From the NCBI GenBank assembly GCA_018712885.1, contig DVGE01000096.1, forward strand, positions 1 through 5,664: DNA of 5,664 bases, read 5' to 3'. The stretch is from Candidatus Pullichristensenella stercoripullorum (GTDB lineage Bacteria; Bacillota; Clostridia; Christensenellales; Aristaeellaceae). The notes beneath the pieces are model-generated. The model was given only the letters and a program-made list of their open reading frames with translations, searched no databases and had not been told where the DNA came from. The translations under genes were made by a program, and so were the position numbers. Position 1 is the first letter of the stretch. Each line of letters begins with the position of its first letter. This document shows, piece by piece, positions 1 through 5,001 of this stretch.

Positions 1-328
1 CGGCTTTCGTGGCGCTGACCATGCCGAAGAGGTTGACGTCCAGCAGGCGCTTGGCGTCGGCGTTCTGCGTGAACTCCGCCGCCCCGGAGATGCCGAAACC
101 GGCGTTGTTGACCAGTATGTCCAGCCGCCCCTCGCGCGCTTGGACCTCGCGGATGGCGGCGGCGACGCTTGCCTCGTCGGACACGTCGGCGACGATGTGG
201 CAAAGCCCCTCCAGCGACGAGGCGTGGCGGCTCAATACATAGACCTTCACGCCCGCGTCCCGCAAAGCCTTCGCCGTAGCCAGGCCGATGCCGCTGGTGC
301 CGCCGGTGACGATGGCTACGCGGTTCAT
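1..328 (-). CDS. SDR-family NAD(P)-dependent oxidoreductase, N-terminal part (cut by left window edge)
   Basis: Classical short-chain dehydrogenase/reductase; about 109 N-terminal residues are present and the C-terminal half, with the Ser/Tyr/Lys catalytic residues, lies outside the window. Visible motifs are the Rossmann glycine motif TGGTSGIG (residues 8-15), Asp48-Val49 at the adenine-binding position, NNAG (74-77), and Asn99, the Asn of the SDR catalytic tetrad. Arg34 after the second beta strand hints at NADP(H) rather than NAD(H). The ATG at 328 overlaps the stop of the preceding synthase gene as ATGA, with GGAGGT (340-335) six bases upstream inside that gene, so the two are probably translationally coupled. 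The partner suggests reduction of the 3-keto product of the synthase, as 3-ketosphinganine reductase does; this is inference from position, since SDR N-termini do not reveal substrate. The short glycine motif and classical layout argue against an SDR-type threonine dehydrogenase. Confidence 0.9.
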   Translation of the reverse strand, partial: MNRVAIVTGGTSGIGLATAKALRDAGVKVYVLSRHASSLEGLCHIVADVSDEASVAAAIREVQAREGRLDILVNNAGFGISGAAEFTQNADAKRLLDVNLFGMVSATKA

Positions 329-1503
329 GCGCTCACCTCCGCAAGCTCGCCGGCAAAGACCTCGATGGCCTCGTCCAGCAGTTTTTCCGTCAATGTCGCC
401 ATATAACTGGTGCGCAGAAGGCACTTGTCCGCCGCCGTCGCCGGGGGCAGCACGGTGTTGACATACACGCCCTTTTCGTAGATGCGCTTGGCCTTCAAAA
501 GCGTGTTTTCCGCTGTGTAGGTGTAGATGGGGATGATGGGCGTGTTCGATTCGATGATGGGCACGCCGCGCGCCTTCAGGCCCCGGCGCATATAGGAGGA
601 CAGCGCACAGAGCCTGTCCACGATCTCCGGATGGCTGCGCAGGTAGCGCAGCGCCGCCAGCGCCACCGCGGCGTTGGCCGGGGGGATGGAGGCGGAGAAG
701 ATGAAGGGCCGGGAGTTGTGGCGGATGAAGTCGATCACCGCCTCGCTGGCCACGGCATAACCGCCAAGGCTGGCCAGGGACTTGGAGAACGTGCCCATGA
801 TGACGTCCACCTCGTCCTCCAACCCAAAGAGGCTGGCCGTGCCGCGCCCGCCCTCGCCGACCACGCCGAGGCCGTGGGCGTCGTCCACCATCACGCGCGC
901 GCCGTACTTGCGCGCCAGGGCGACGATCTCCGGAAGTTTCGCCACGTCGCCGCCCATGCTGAACACGCCGTCGGTGACGATGAGGCAACCGGCGCTCTCG
1001 GGTACTTTTTGCAGCTGTATCTCCAGCTCTTCCATATTGCTGTGGCCGTAGGTGAGCATGCGCCCGTAGGAAAGGCGGCAGCCGTCGTAGATGCTGGCGT
1101 GGTTCTCCTTGTCGCAGAGCACGTAGTCCCCATGGCCGACCAGCGCCGAGAGGATGCCGAGGTTAGACTGGAAGCCCGTGGAGAACGTGCAGCAGGCCTC
1201 CTTGTGGAGAAAGTCAGCCAGTTCCGCCTCCAGCTCCAGATGCAGCTTCAGGGTGCCGTTGAGGAAGCGCGAGCCGGAACAGCCCGTGCCATACTGTTCG
1301 ATCGCCTTCAGACCGGCTTCCAGCACCTCCGGGCAGGTGGTCAGCCCCAGGTAGTTGTTGGAGCCGAGCATGATGCGGCGCTTGCCCTCCATGACGACCT
1401 CCGGGCCCTGCCGCGTTTCCAGCGCGTGGAAATAGGGGTATAAACCCTTTGCGCGCAGCGTATTGGCGTAGGAATATGCGAAACACTTGCTGAAAATGTC
1501 CAT
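325..1503 (-). CDS. Alpha-oxoamine synthase (PLP-dependent), serine palmitoyltransferase-like
   Basis: A 392-residue fold-type I PLP enzyme of the alpha-oxoamine synthase family (KBL, BioF, HemA, SPT), which condenses an amino acid with an acyl-CoA or acyl-ACP, releasing CO2. Family residues are visible: the PLP lysine K241 in GTFSKSLASLGG (237-248), stacking His135 in NHAS, Asp207 and His210 in VDDAH, and a late Arg364. The segments YPYFHALE (22-29), GCSGSRFLNGT (74-84), SRPFIFSAS (264-272) and VLPPAT (351-356) resemble Bacteroides-type serine palmitoyltransferase, as I remember it, more than KBL or BioF, which carry other residues at the SRFLNGT position. Length is normal, with no signal peptide or membrane anchor, so it is probably cytosolic. 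The ATG at 1503 has AGGAGGT (1515-1509) five bases upstream. It is followed by an ATGA-coupled reductase. Alternatives are cysteate acyltransferase, glycine C-acetyltransferase or 8-amino-7-oxononanoate synthase. The family is certain; the substrate is not. Confidence 0.93.
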   Translation of the reverse strand: MDIFSKCFAYSYANTLRAKGLYPYFHALETRQGPEVVMEGKRRIMLGSNNYLGLTTCPEVLEAGLKAIEQYGTGCSGSRFLNGTLKLHLELEAELADFLHKEACCTFSTGFQSNLGILSALVGHGDYVLCDKENHASIYDGCRLSYGRMLTYGHSNMEELEIQLQKVPESAGCLIVTDGVFSMGGDVAKLPEIVALARKYGARVMVDDAHGLGVVGEGGRGTASLFGLEDEVDVIMGTFSKSLASLGGYAVASEAVIDFIRHNSRPFIFSASIPPANAAVALAALRYLRSHPEIVDRLCALSSYMRRGLKARGVPIIESNTPIIPIYTYTAENTLLKAKRIYEKGVYVNTVLPPATAADKCLLRTSYMATLTEKLLDEAIEVFAGELAEVSA

Positions 1504-1508
1504 GTCTT

Positions 1509-1515
1509 ACCTCCT
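1509..1515 (-). promoter_or_regulatory. Ribosome binding site of the oxoamine synthase gene
   Basis: AGGAGGT on the minus strand, five bases before the ATG at 1503. It is a near-perfect Shine-Dalgarno sequence and settles this start. Confidence 0.85.
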
Positions 1516-1537
1516 CTTGCGCAGCTTGTTGGCAACG

Positions 1538-1566
1538 ATTATAGCATACTTTTCCTGAAAAGGGAA
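1538..1566 (-). promoter_or_regulatory. Promoter of the synthase-reductase operon (extended -10)
   Basis: A perfect TATAAT lies at 1543-1538, preceded by TGC (1546-1544), an extended -10 motif. The best -35 at a 17-nt spacing is the weak TTCCCT (1566-1561), which fits a promoter that relies on its extended -10. Predicted transcription start is near 1531, giving a leader of about 28 nt that ends in the strong ribosome site. Seen by inspection; not experimentally supported. Confidence 0.7.
1549..1562. promoter_or_regulatory. Candidate operator: CTTTTC-CT-GAAAAG inverted repeat inside the promoter spacer
   Basis: A perfect 6-bp inverted repeat with a 2-nt centre fills most of the spacer between the -35 and -10 elements of the synthase operon promoter. 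A dimeric repressor bound here would block RNA polymerase. The short length makes chance occurrence possible, so the operator role is inference. Confidence 0.35.
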
Positions 1567-1608
1567 CGTATTCGCGCCGCAAAAGGGCATTTCTAATCTG
1601 CGCGAGCA

Positions 1609-1633
1609 TGCGCCGCCCGGAAAGCGCGGCGCA
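1609..1633 (-). terminator. GC-rich hairpin after the P-II operon (possible terminator)
   Basis: Perfect 8-bp stem TGCGCCGC / GCGGCGCA with a 9-nt loop, starting 8 nt past the stop codon of the last P-II-like gene. The position suits a transcription terminator, but no U-run follows the stem, so an intrinsic terminator is doubtful. It could instead protect the 3' end of the message or pause polymerase. Confidence 0.4.
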
Positions 1634-1641
1634 ACGGCGGC

Positions 1642-1986
1642 TTATTCGGGCGTGCCTGCGCTGTTTTCATCCAACAGATGCACGATGCCGGCGACCTCGT
1701 CCACGGGCAGGGAAAAGATGAGCCCCCGCCCCTGACGGTCGAGCTGCGCGCCTTCGGCGATGGCGGCCATGATGGCGCGGCGCTCCCTGGCGCGCGTGAG
1801 GATCAGCACCAGCTCCTTTTCGGGCTGGATGGCGACGCCAAAGAACTGCGCCGCCTCATGCACGCCTGTGCCGCGCCCGTGAAGGATGGTGCCGCCGCTG
1901 GCCCCGGCCTTGCGCGCCGCGTCCATCACCAGGTCGGAAAAACCGCGACCAACGATCGTGACGATGAGTTCAAACTGCCTGTCCAT
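1642..1986 (-). CDS. P-II-like nitrogen regulator family protein (first-type, GGTILHGRGTG)
   Basis: A 114-residue cytosolic protein of the P-II signal-transduction superfamily. It shows the opening beta strand FELIVTIV (5-12), helix SDLVMDAARKAGA (17-29), then GGTILHGRGTG (31-41), a form typical of P-II-like proteins encoded beside DUF1538 genes, and a strand with KELVLILT (57-64). The long GlnB/GlnK T-loop with its uridylylated Tyr51 is absent; the region 42-56 is short and carries no tyrosine. P-II proteins form trimers that bind ATP/ADP or other small ligands and dock onto transporters or enzymes. By context the likely partner is the DUF1538 membrane protein two genes upstream; this is inference. 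The ATG at 1986 has GGAGG (1999-1995) eight bases upstream and lies inside the 3' end of the previous gene (17-nt overlap), indicating translational coupling. It is last in its unit. Confidence 0.88.
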   Translation of the reverse strand: MDRQFELIVTIVGRGFSDLVMDAARKAGASGGTILHGRGTGVHEAAQFFGVAIQPEKELVLILTRARERRAIMAAIAEGAQLDRQGRGLIFSLPVDEVAGIVHLLDENSAGTPE

Positions 1987-2311
1987 GAGCGTTCCCTCCC
2001 TCTATGAGCTGTTCATAGGCGTCGCGCCCGGCGACGCCGGAAAGCGGGATGGCGACGGCAAAGTAGCGCGACCCGCCCGCCTCTGCCTGCAAGGCCGACA
2101 GCGCCCGCGCGACACCGCTTTCGGGGCAGGGCGCGAGCAGTACGTCGCGCCGCGTTTCGGAAAGCCCCAGCATCTCAAGCCAGGCGGCCTTGGCCGTGCC
2201 CTGCCCGGAAAGGTGGAAGCATACCGCGCAGCCGGCGGACTCGAGCGCCGCGCCCATGCGTTCGCCCAGGCCGTGCCCGGCGACGGCGACGATCAATTTC
2301 AGTCTTTCCAT
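1970..2311 (-). CDS. Divergent P-II-like protein, paralogue of its downstream neighbour
   Basis: A 113-residue protein with the P-II ferredoxin-like pattern: opening strand LKLIVAVAG (4-12), a helix with ERMGAALESAG (17-27), FHLSGQGTA (32-40) in place of the HGRGTG turn of the next gene, then WLEMLGLSETRRDVLLA (44-60) and a closing strand RYFAVAIPL (82-90). It is much diverged from GlnB, and the fold assignment rests on the order of these elements and on gene context. The ATG at 2311 has GGTGAGG (2323-2317) five bases upstream and sits 7 nt after the DUF1538 stop. An in-frame TTG at 2329 would add six residues and overlap the DUF1538 gene; it is less likely. The 3' end overlaps the next P-II-like gene by 17 nt. 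The two paralogues might form mixed trimers or read different ligands; that is speculation. Confidence 0.8.
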   Translation of the reverse strand: MERLKLIVAVAGHGLGERMGAALESAGCAVCFHLSGQGTAKAAWLEMLGLSETRRDVLLAPCPESGVARALSALQAEAGGSRYFAVAIPLSGVAGRDAYEQLIEGGNAHGQAV

Positions 2312-2318
2312 GCGTACC

Positions 2319-3827
2319 TCACCATTCAAAGTCGATGATCTCCACCGCGGGCCGCGCGGCTTCGGTGCGCGTCTGCCCGCGCGTGCGGATGGCGTAGATA
2401 AGCGCCAGTACCTGGATGGCGATCAGAGGCGTCATCGCCACCATCGCCACCAGCCCAAAGGCGTCGGCCATGGGGTCGCCGCCCAGCGCGTCCACCGCGC
2501 CGAGGGCAAAGGGGAGCAAAAAGGTGGCCGTCATCGGCCCCGAAGCCACGCCGCCGGAGTCAAAGGCGATGGCCGTGAATACCCTGGGTACAAAAAACGA
2601 CATGCCAAGCGCCAGCGCGTAGCCTGGCAGCACGAAATACCAGATGGACATCCCCGCGAGGAGCCGCACCATGGAAAGCCCCAGCGAAGCGGCCACGCCC
2701 AGAGAGAGCGTGTGCAGCAAAGCGCGCCCGCTGATGGCTCCGTCAGTGATCTCCGCGACCTGCTCTTTGAGCACGTGCACCGCCGGCTCCGCGCGCACGA
2801 TGAAGAACCCCATCAGCATCGAAAGCGGCACGAGCACCCAGTTGGCGGGGCGCGCCGCCAGTTGCCCGCCCAGCGCGTAGCCCACGGGCAAAAAACCCAC
2901 ATTGACCGCCGCGAGGAACAGGCATAGGCCCAGAAGCGTGTAGACGATGCCCGAAACCATGCGCGCGAGCCGGCGCGCGGGCAGTTTCAGAAAAAAAACC
3001 TGGAAAACGGCAAACACGAGCAAAATGGGCAGCAGCGCCACCGTCACCTCGCGCAGGTAATGGGGAAGGGCATGCAGGAGCGTGGGCAGGACGTCGCTCC
3101 ACGCGGCCAGAAGCACGGGCGTCTCCGCCGCGTACTGGCTGGATGACGGGTCAAAGAACATCGCCAGCACCAGCACCGCCAGGATCGGCCCGATGGAACA
3201 CAGCGCCACCAAACCGAAGCTGTCCTCCTCGGCGCTTTGCCCGCCGCGCACCGCCGCCACGCCCACGCCCAGCGCGAGTATGAACGGCACGGTGATCGGG
3301 CCGGTGGTGACGCCGCCGGAATCAAAGGCCACGGGCAAAAAGTCGTTGTCGGCAAAAATGGCGAGCAAAAAGACGACGGCGTAGAGAAACAGCAACATCA
3401 GGTTGAGCCGCTTGTGAAAGACGATGCGCAAAAGTCCCAGCACCAGAAACACGCCCACGCCCGCGGCCACGGAAAAGATCAGCGCGCTGTTCGGAAAGGC
3501 GGGCACCTGCGCCGCCAGCACCGTGAGGTCCGGCTCGGCGATGGTGATGACCGCGCCCATCAAAAAGCCCGCGCCGACGAGGAAGGGCAGGCTGCGCCTT
3601 TCCGAAAGGCGCGCGCCGACCATCTCGCCCATGGGCGTCATGGCGATCTCCGATCCGAGGGTGAAAAGCGTCATGCCGATAACGAGCACCACCGCGCTGA
3701 GAGCGAACAGAAGCACGGTCGGGCCGTTCAGGGGGGCGACGGTAAAGGCGAGCGCGAGCACGATCAGGGCGATCGGCAGAACGGACGAAACAGCCTCCTT
3801 GAATTTTGTCCCGACAGCGCTCAACAA
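2319..3827 (-). CDS. DUF1538 family polytopic membrane protein, internally duplicated
   Basis: A hydrophobic protein of about 502 residues, with some 14 candidate transmembrane segments in two similar halves (about residues 9-225 and 258-478). Each half contains an amphipathic lead, a helix pair, an A-E-P turn (97-99 and 346-348), and the signature AFDSGGV-x2-GP-x-T (167-179 and 421-433), then an acidic loop and a final FGLVA-type helix. These match DUF1538, a family with no established function that I know of; a transporter or channel is likely. Two P-II-like genes follow at once, as in glnK-amtB, so ligand-gated transport is a reasonable hypothesis. Start choice: GAGG (3839-3836) lies 8 nt before TTG 3827 and 11 nt before TTG 3824; an in-frame GTG at 3836 overlaps the ribosome site and would add three residues. 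A start at TTG 3827 is favoured but uncertain by a few codons. The C-terminus is charged and probably cytoplasmic. Confidence 0.9.
   Translation of the reverse strand: MLSAVGTKFKEAVSSVLPIALIVLALAFTVAPLNGPTVLLFALSAVVLVIGMTLFTLGSEIAMTPMGEMVGARLSERRSLPFLVGAGFLMGAVITIAEPDLTVLAAQVPAFPNSALIFSVAAGVGVFLVLGLLRIVFHKRLNLMLLFLYAVVFLLAIFADNDFLPVAFDSGGVTTGPITVPFILALGVGVAAVRGGQSAEEDSFGLVALCSIGPILAVLVLAMFFDPSSSQYAAETPVLLAAWSDVLPTLLHALPHYLREVTVALLPILLVFAVFQVFFLKLPARRLARMVSGIVYTLLGLCLFLAAVNVGFLPVGYALGGQLAARPANWVLVPLSMLMGFFIVRAEPAVHVLKEQVAEITDGAISGRALLHTLSLGVAASLGLSMVRLLAGMSIWYFVLPGYALALGMSFFVPRVFTAIAFDSGGVASGPMTATFLLPFALGAVDALGGDPMADAFGLVAMVAMTPLIAIQVLALIYAIRTRGQTRTEAARPAVEIIDFEW
2548..2567. repeat. Direct repeat, copy 1 (encodes the second AFDSGGV motif)
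   Basis: This 20-nt stretch recurs at 3310-3329 with one mismatch. It encodes the signature motif of the second half of the DUF1538 protein and reflects the internal duplication under codon-level conservation, not a mobile repeat. Confidence 0.7.
3310..3329. repeat. Direct repeat, copy 2 (encodes the first AFDSGGV motif)
   Basis: Partner of 2548-2567 (19 of 20 bases identical), encoding the signature motif in the first half of the DUF1538 protein. Confidence 0.7.
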
Positions 3828-3864
3828 TGGCAACACCTCGCATTATATAAAATATTTATATGCT

Positions 3865-3894
3865 ATTATAACATTCCCGCGCGGTCCTGGTCAA
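3865..3894 (-). promoter_or_regulatory. Promoter of the DUF1538/P-II operon
   Basis: TTGACC (3894-3889) and a perfect TATAAT (3870-3865) stand 18 nt apart on the minus strand. This is a good vegetative sigma-type promoter with five of six matches at -35. Predicted start is near 3858, giving an AT-rich leader of about 30 nt before the TTG start at 3827. The -35 box lies in the loop of a perfect inverted repeat. A second TATAAT at 3847-3842 overlaps the ribosome site region and is probably fortuitous. Confidence 0.78.
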
Positions 3895-3928
3895 CGCCGC
3901 GCGGGAAAGATGTTCGTTCGGGAATGTT
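3870..3928. repeat. Second inverted repeat AACATTCCCG / CGGGAATGTT
   Basis: AACATTCCCG (3870-3879) and CGGGAATGTT (3919-3928) are perfect 10-bp reverse complements 39 nt apart. The left arm overlaps the left arm of the 11-bp repeat, so in RNA the two pairings exclude each other. This layout is compatible with either paired operator sites or an alternative-stem switch on potD read-through transcripts. Confidence 0.55.
3874..3907. promoter_or_regulatory. Perfect 11-bp inverted repeat around the -35 box: operator and/or potD terminator
   Basis: TTCCCGCGCGG (3874-3884) and CCGCGCGGGAA (3897-3907) are perfect reverse complements with a 12-nt loop that contains the -35 hexamer. As DNA this is a candidate operator; a dimer bound to both arms would cover the promoter. 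As RNA read through from potD it forms a strong GC-rich hairpin followed by an AU-rich but not pure-U tail, so it could also end the transporter transcript. I cannot choose between the two roles, and both may apply. Confidence 0.6.
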
Positions 3929-3955
3929 TAAGACTGTGGAAATCCCACCGGGGGA

Positions 3956-4978
3956 TCAGGAGAGCTTGAATTCAGACCAGATGTCCTGATAGACGCTCTC
4001 GTAATCGCCCAGATCCTCGGCAAACTGCTTGGTGGCAAACAGGTCTTCGGGGATATTGAGGGCGGCGTAGTCGAGGCTGCCTTCGGGCAGGAGGTCGGCG
4101 GCCGCGGCGTTGACGTTGAGGTACATCGTCCACGGCTGAATGGTAGCGGCCACCTCAGGGCGCATCAGGTAGTTCAAAAAGGCGTTGGCGCCCTCGGGAT
4201 TTTCAGCATTGGCGGGGATCACCATGGCGTCGATGCCAAAGCCGATGCCCTCGGAGGGGAACACGTATTCAAACGCGCCCGGCATGGACTGCTCGCAGAC
4301 CACGGCCTGCGAAGTGAAGAGGAAGGCGGCCTTGGCTTCGCCGGAGAGCAGGTACTGGTAGGCAAGGTTGGAGTCCAGCGCCAGCACGTTGGGCTTGATC
4401 TCCTGCAGTTTCTCCGCGGCCTCGGCGAGCTCTTCATCATCGGTAGTGTTGAAGTCGTGGCCGAGCATGATGTTGATGTAGCCGATCATCACGCGGGCGC
4501 TGTCCAGCAGGCACACCGAGCCGACGAACTGCTCGTCAAACAGGTCGGCAAAGGACGTGATCTCGCCCTCGACCAGCTCGGGGTTGTAGACCAACACCGG
4601 AGAACCGGGCGCGTAGGGGATGCTGTACGTCCCGTCCGGGTCGTAGTACTGGTTCAGATAGGAAGGGTCGAGGTTTTCATAATTGGTCAGCGCCTCCATG
4701 TCCAGCGGCTGGAGCAGGTCGGCCTTGCGGAGGATGTTGAGGGCGTAGTCGCTGGCCAGCACGATGTCGTAGGCCGCGCCGGACTGCATCACCACCAGCA
4801 TGTCCTCGTTGGAGGCGAAGGGGGAGAGGTTGACCTCGATGCCCGTCTCCTCGGTAAAGGCGGCGATGGTCGCGGGGTCAAAGTAACCGTCCCAGGTGTA
4901 GATGTTGATGCTGCCCTCGGCCAGCGCGGGCGCGGCGGCGAGAAGCAACACCAAAAGCAGCGTGAGAAGTTTCTTCAT
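3956..4978 (-). CDS. potD: PotD-like extracytoplasmic polyamine-type substrate-binding protein
   Basis: A 340-residue ABC-transporter binding protein. It has a signal peptide (MKK, hydrophobic 4-16, then APALA before E21), followed by the PotD-like opening INIYTWDGYFDP (24-35), FTEETGIEV (41-49), SNEDM (56-60), YDIVLASDY (70-78), YSIPYAPG (118-125) and MVIPANAENPEG (252-263), all in the order of E. coli PotD. No cysteine lies at the cleavage site, so there is no lipobox, unlike most Gram-positive binding proteins. Compared with E. coli PotD from memory, some polyamine-contact positions are changed (Ser160, Val163, Phe221, Gly248 where Asp, Glu, Trp, Trp are expected), while Asp250 is kept; the ligand may therefore not be spermidine or putrescine. 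The start at ATG 4978 is set by GAAGGAGG (4994-4987) eight bases upstream; an in-frame ATG at 5005 would add nine charged residues before the signal peptide and is rejected. It follows the permease gene by 23 nt. Confidence 0.9.
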   Translation of the reverse strand: MKKLLTLLLVLLLAAAPALAEGSINIYTWDGYFDPATIAAFTEETGIEVNLSPFASNEDMLVVMQSGAAYDIVLASDYALNILRKADLLQPLDMEALTNYENLDPSYLNQYYDPDGTYSIPYAPGSPVLVYNPELVEGEITSFADLFDEQFVGSVCLLDSARVMIGYINIMLGHDFNTTDDEELAEAAEKLQEIKPNVLALDSNLAYQYLLSGEAKAAFLFTSQAVVCEQSMPGAFEYVFPSEGIGFGIDAMVIPANAENPEGANAFLNYLMRPEVAATIQPWTMYLNVNAAAADLLPEGSLDYAALNIPEDLFATKQFAEDLGDYESVYQDIWSEFKLS

Positions 4979-4986
4979 AAGGGGAT

Positions 4987-4994
4987 CCTCCTTC
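4987..4994 (-). promoter_or_regulatory. Ribosome binding site deciding the potD start
   Basis: GAAGGAGG on the minus strand, eight bases before ATG 4978. It places the start so that the protein begins directly with its signal peptide, rather than at the upstream in-frame ATG at 5005. Confidence 0.85.
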
Positions 4995-5001
4995 AAAAGA
5001 A

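Noticed and set aside
631..1443. 270-codon open frame on the plus strand opposite the oxoamine synthase
   Set aside because: Its protein is rich in Ala, Gly, Arg, His and Val, resembles no family I recognise, and has no ribosome site. It is an artefact of GC-rich codon use on the real gene opposite.
1..1503. Threonine degradation pair (KBL plus threonine dehydrogenase)
   Set aside because: The reductase has the classical TGGTSGIG motif, not an SDR-type or zinc-type threonine dehydrogenase start, and the synthase has SPT-like rather than KBL-like signature segments. It is not fully excluded.
1214..1609. 131-codon minus-strand frame overlapping the start of the synthase
   Set aside because: Out of frame with a clear family member, and its start lies upstream of the promoter -10.
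1642..1986. Canonical GlnB/GlnK
   Set aside because: The long T-loop and its Tyr51 are missing, so a standard uridylylated P-II name is not justified.
2190..2927. 245-codon open frame on the plus strand over the P-II and DUF1538 genes
   Set aside because: Arg/His-rich shadow of two clear genes; no ribosome site or motif.
3842..3847. Second TATAAT near the DUF1538 start
   Set aside because: A start from it would lie at or beyond the ribosome site, and the upstream TATAAT has a far better -35.
3942..3956. Hairpin ATCCC/GGGAT at the potD stop codon as terminator
   Set aside because: Only five base pairs, overlapping the stop codon and followed by TTTCC, so too weak to call.
3237..3989. 250-codon open frame on the plus strand opposite the DUF1538 gene and running through the promoter region
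   Set aside because: Low-complexity His/Lys/Arg/Gly/Asp composition that mirrors a membrane gene read in reverse; it crosses the intergenic region and has no plausible start context.
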